From: Frankiaceae bacterium
GTDB taxonomy: Bacteria > Actinomycetota > Actinomycetes > Frankiales > Frankiaceae
NCBI GenBank assembly: GCA_030840885.1
Contig: JAVEDQ010000305.1
Span: forward strand, 1 to 5,782
Length of the DNA: 5,782 nt
Direction: 5' to 3'
Shown: piece after piece, positions 4,977 to 5,782 of the stretch
How positions within the stretch are numbered: the stretch's first letter is position 1
Layout of the letters: each line of letters begins with the position of its first letter
The notes under the pieces: generated by a model
What the model was told of the DNA's origin: nothing
Databases searched by the model: none
The model's input: only the letters and a program-made list of their open reading frames with translations
Made by a program: the position numbers and the translations under genes

Positions 4977-5447
4977 ATGAACAATCGCACTCCTGCTACT
5001 CCTGCCCCCAGGAACGGCGCTCTCGGGACTGCCCGGACTGTCGCTCTCCCCGAGCCCCAACAGATCGACGACGATGCCGTCTCGCCTGCCGAGGCGTCGG
5101 TCAGCCTGGTCCGCTCCAAGAGCGGACGTCCGCTGATGATGGTGTGGCGCGAGGACGGGCAACTGCGCACACGCAGGGTCTTCGACGTCGCCGGCCTGGT
5201 GGTCGCCGCCCCGCTGGCTGTCGGGGCGCTGGCGCTGATCCGTTCGCTCACCGCCCGGCTCACGCCGGTGCGCACGAGGATCGACATGGGGCCCGGCGGA
5301 TGGGTCAGCTTCAAGGACCATCCCGCGGCGAACGGTCCCCGTCGCGTCGTCGGACTTCGTCGCGGACCCGCACCCCACAGCCCCGGTCGATCACGTGACG
5401 GACGCCCACGGTGGGCTCGCCTGTTGAAGGCCCAGCCCTTCAGCTGA
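4977..5447 (+). CDS. unrecognised single-TM protein
   Basis: Seen: 156 residues. A Thr/Pro/Ala-rich polar N-terminus (1-45) is followed by a compact basic segment SGRPLMMVWREDGQLRTRRVF. Then comes one hydrophobic stretch at about 70-88 (DVAGLVVAAPLAVGALALI), a short MGPGGWVSFKDHP motif at 104-116, and a very basic Arg/Pro tail ending RWARLLKAQPFS. No signal peptidase site is obvious; one TM helix with basic flanks is likely. I do not recognise a functional family, although the GPGGWVSFK motif looks conserved-domain-like. Start: ATG 4977 with GAAGGA at 4966-4971 (5 nt spacing); the longer frame from 4863 would read through leader D. Expressed alone, divergent from the ABC operon, under leader D. 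It shares its terminator region with the converging CBS gene. Confidence 0.8.
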   Translation: MNNRTPATPAPRNGALGTARTVALPEPQQIDDDAVSPAEASVSLVRSKSGRPLMMVWREDGQLRTRRVFDVAGLVVAAPLAVGALALIRSLTARLTPVRTRIDMGPGGWVSFKDHPAANGPRRVVGLRRGPAPHSPGRSRDGRPRWARLLKAQPFS

Positions 5448-5465
5448 GGCTGCCCTTCAGCTGAG
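5435..5465. repeat. 14-bp direct repeat, period 17, at convergent gene ends
   Basis: GCCCTTCAGCTGAG occurs at 5435-5448 and 5452-5465. Each copy holds the palindrome TCAGCTGA, and each supplies a stop codon: TGA 5445-5447 for the plus gene and the complement of TCA 5457-5459 for the minus gene. Confidence 0.9.
5440..5464. terminator. candidate bidirectional terminator
   Basis: TCAGCTGA at 5440-5447 can pair with TCAGCTGA at 5457-5464 (8 bp, 9-nt loop). An alternative hairpin just upstream pairs GTTGAAGG (5423-5430) with CCTTCAGC (5437-5444), including one G-T pair and a 6-nt loop. No U tract. The position between two convergent stop codons supports termination; it is weaker than the stem at 2808-2838. 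Confidence 0.5.
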
Positions 5466-5782
5466 CGGCTCGCTCGTCTGGTTCCTAGCTGGGGTGGAGC
5501 CGTGGGGCAGCACGGGCGTCAGCTGGAACAGCGTCAGGGTGTGATCCCACGAGCGGTCCGTGGTTCGTGGCTGCACCTGGCCGGCAAGGGCCCGCAGCAG
5601 ATCGCGTTCCGTGATCACGCCGAGCATCATCCCGTCGTCGGTCTGCACGAGGACCGCGTCCTTCCCGGTTCGCAGCAGCGTCGCCGCGACGTCACCCACC
5701 AGGTCCCCGGGACCGACGAAGGCGGGTGCGTCGTCAACGAGCTCGCGCACCAATCGCCGCGAGTGCCCGAGCGGGTTGCGCT
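5457..5782 (-). CDS. CBS-domain protein, 5' part outside window
   Basis: Seen: a minus-strand frame open from the right edge to TGA 5459-5457, at least 107 residues. RNPLGHSRRLVRELVDDAPAFVGPGDLVGDVAATLL...DAVLVQTDDGMMLGVITERDLLRAL is one CBS motif; about 45 polar residues follow with no further domain. A TTG at 5753 sits just before the motif, but no ribosome site precedes it and the frame continues to the edge, so the gene very likely begins outside and may hold a first CBS motif or another domain there. Known: CBS motifs bind adenine nucleotides and regulate partner domains. Convergent with the TM-protein gene, 9 bp between stops. Its promoter, and any leader copy, is not visible. Confidence 0.85.
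   Translation of the reverse strand, partial: RNPLGHSRRLVRELVDDAPAFVGPGDLVGDVAATLLRTGKDAVLVQTDDGMMLGVITERDLLRALAGQVQPRTTDRSWDHTLTLFQLTPVLPHGSTPARNQTSEPLS

Overview
The window is about 5.8 kb of very GC-rich DNA with strong G/C preference at third codon positions, GTG starts and U-tract-less terminators. Gene content (small universal stress proteins, CBS proteins, a split-barrel flavin-type protein) suggests an actinobacterium, perhaps near Geodermatophilaceae or Nakamurella. The genus is a guess from protein flavour, not an alignment.

Layout: (1) 1-818, minus strand: a universal stress protein gene (start 818), a possible 46-residue gene overlapping its stop, and a CBS-domain gene running off the left edge. 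(2) 819-1198: divergent intergenic region. (3) 1199-2817, plus strand: two more universal stress proteins and a pyridoxamine-phosphate-oxidase-like protein, 18 and 23 bp apart. (4) 2808-2838: hairpin terminator shared with the converging genes. (5) 2829-4690, minus strand: ABC permease and ATPase with a 4-bp overlap. (6) 4691-4976: second divergent intergenic region. (7) 4977-5447, plus strand: an unrecognised single-TM protein. (8) 5440-5464: second convergent terminator. (9) 5457-5782, minus strand: a CBS-domain gene running off the right edge.

The main discovery is in the two divergent intergenic regions. All four transcription units that begin in the window are preceded by copies of the same conserved leader. 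Each copy begins GGCGTA, has a hairpin GCTGA/CAGCC, a block CGG..GGG....C.GCGA, a hairpin GAGYG/CGCTC, a CGYCGR block and a last small hairpin pairing with the Shine-Dalgarno. Three copies start 122-124 nt before the ATG of their gene. The fourth, before the second stress-protein gene, has the whole leader and a Shine-Dalgarno-like GAGG but no start codon at the expected place; its gene starts 100 nt later. The copies sit head to head in pairs (32 and 40 bp apart). I read this as a previously unnoticed cis-regulatory leader RNA (riboswitch-like, or another translational control element) defining a small stress regulon. Promoter or operator function for part of it is not excluded.

Functionally the cluster resembles actinobacterial dormancy, hypoxia or energy-stress gene sets, where nucleotide-binding USP and CBS proteins co-occur with FMN-barrel proteins. 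I see no convincing DosR box, so any such regulation would have to work otherwise.
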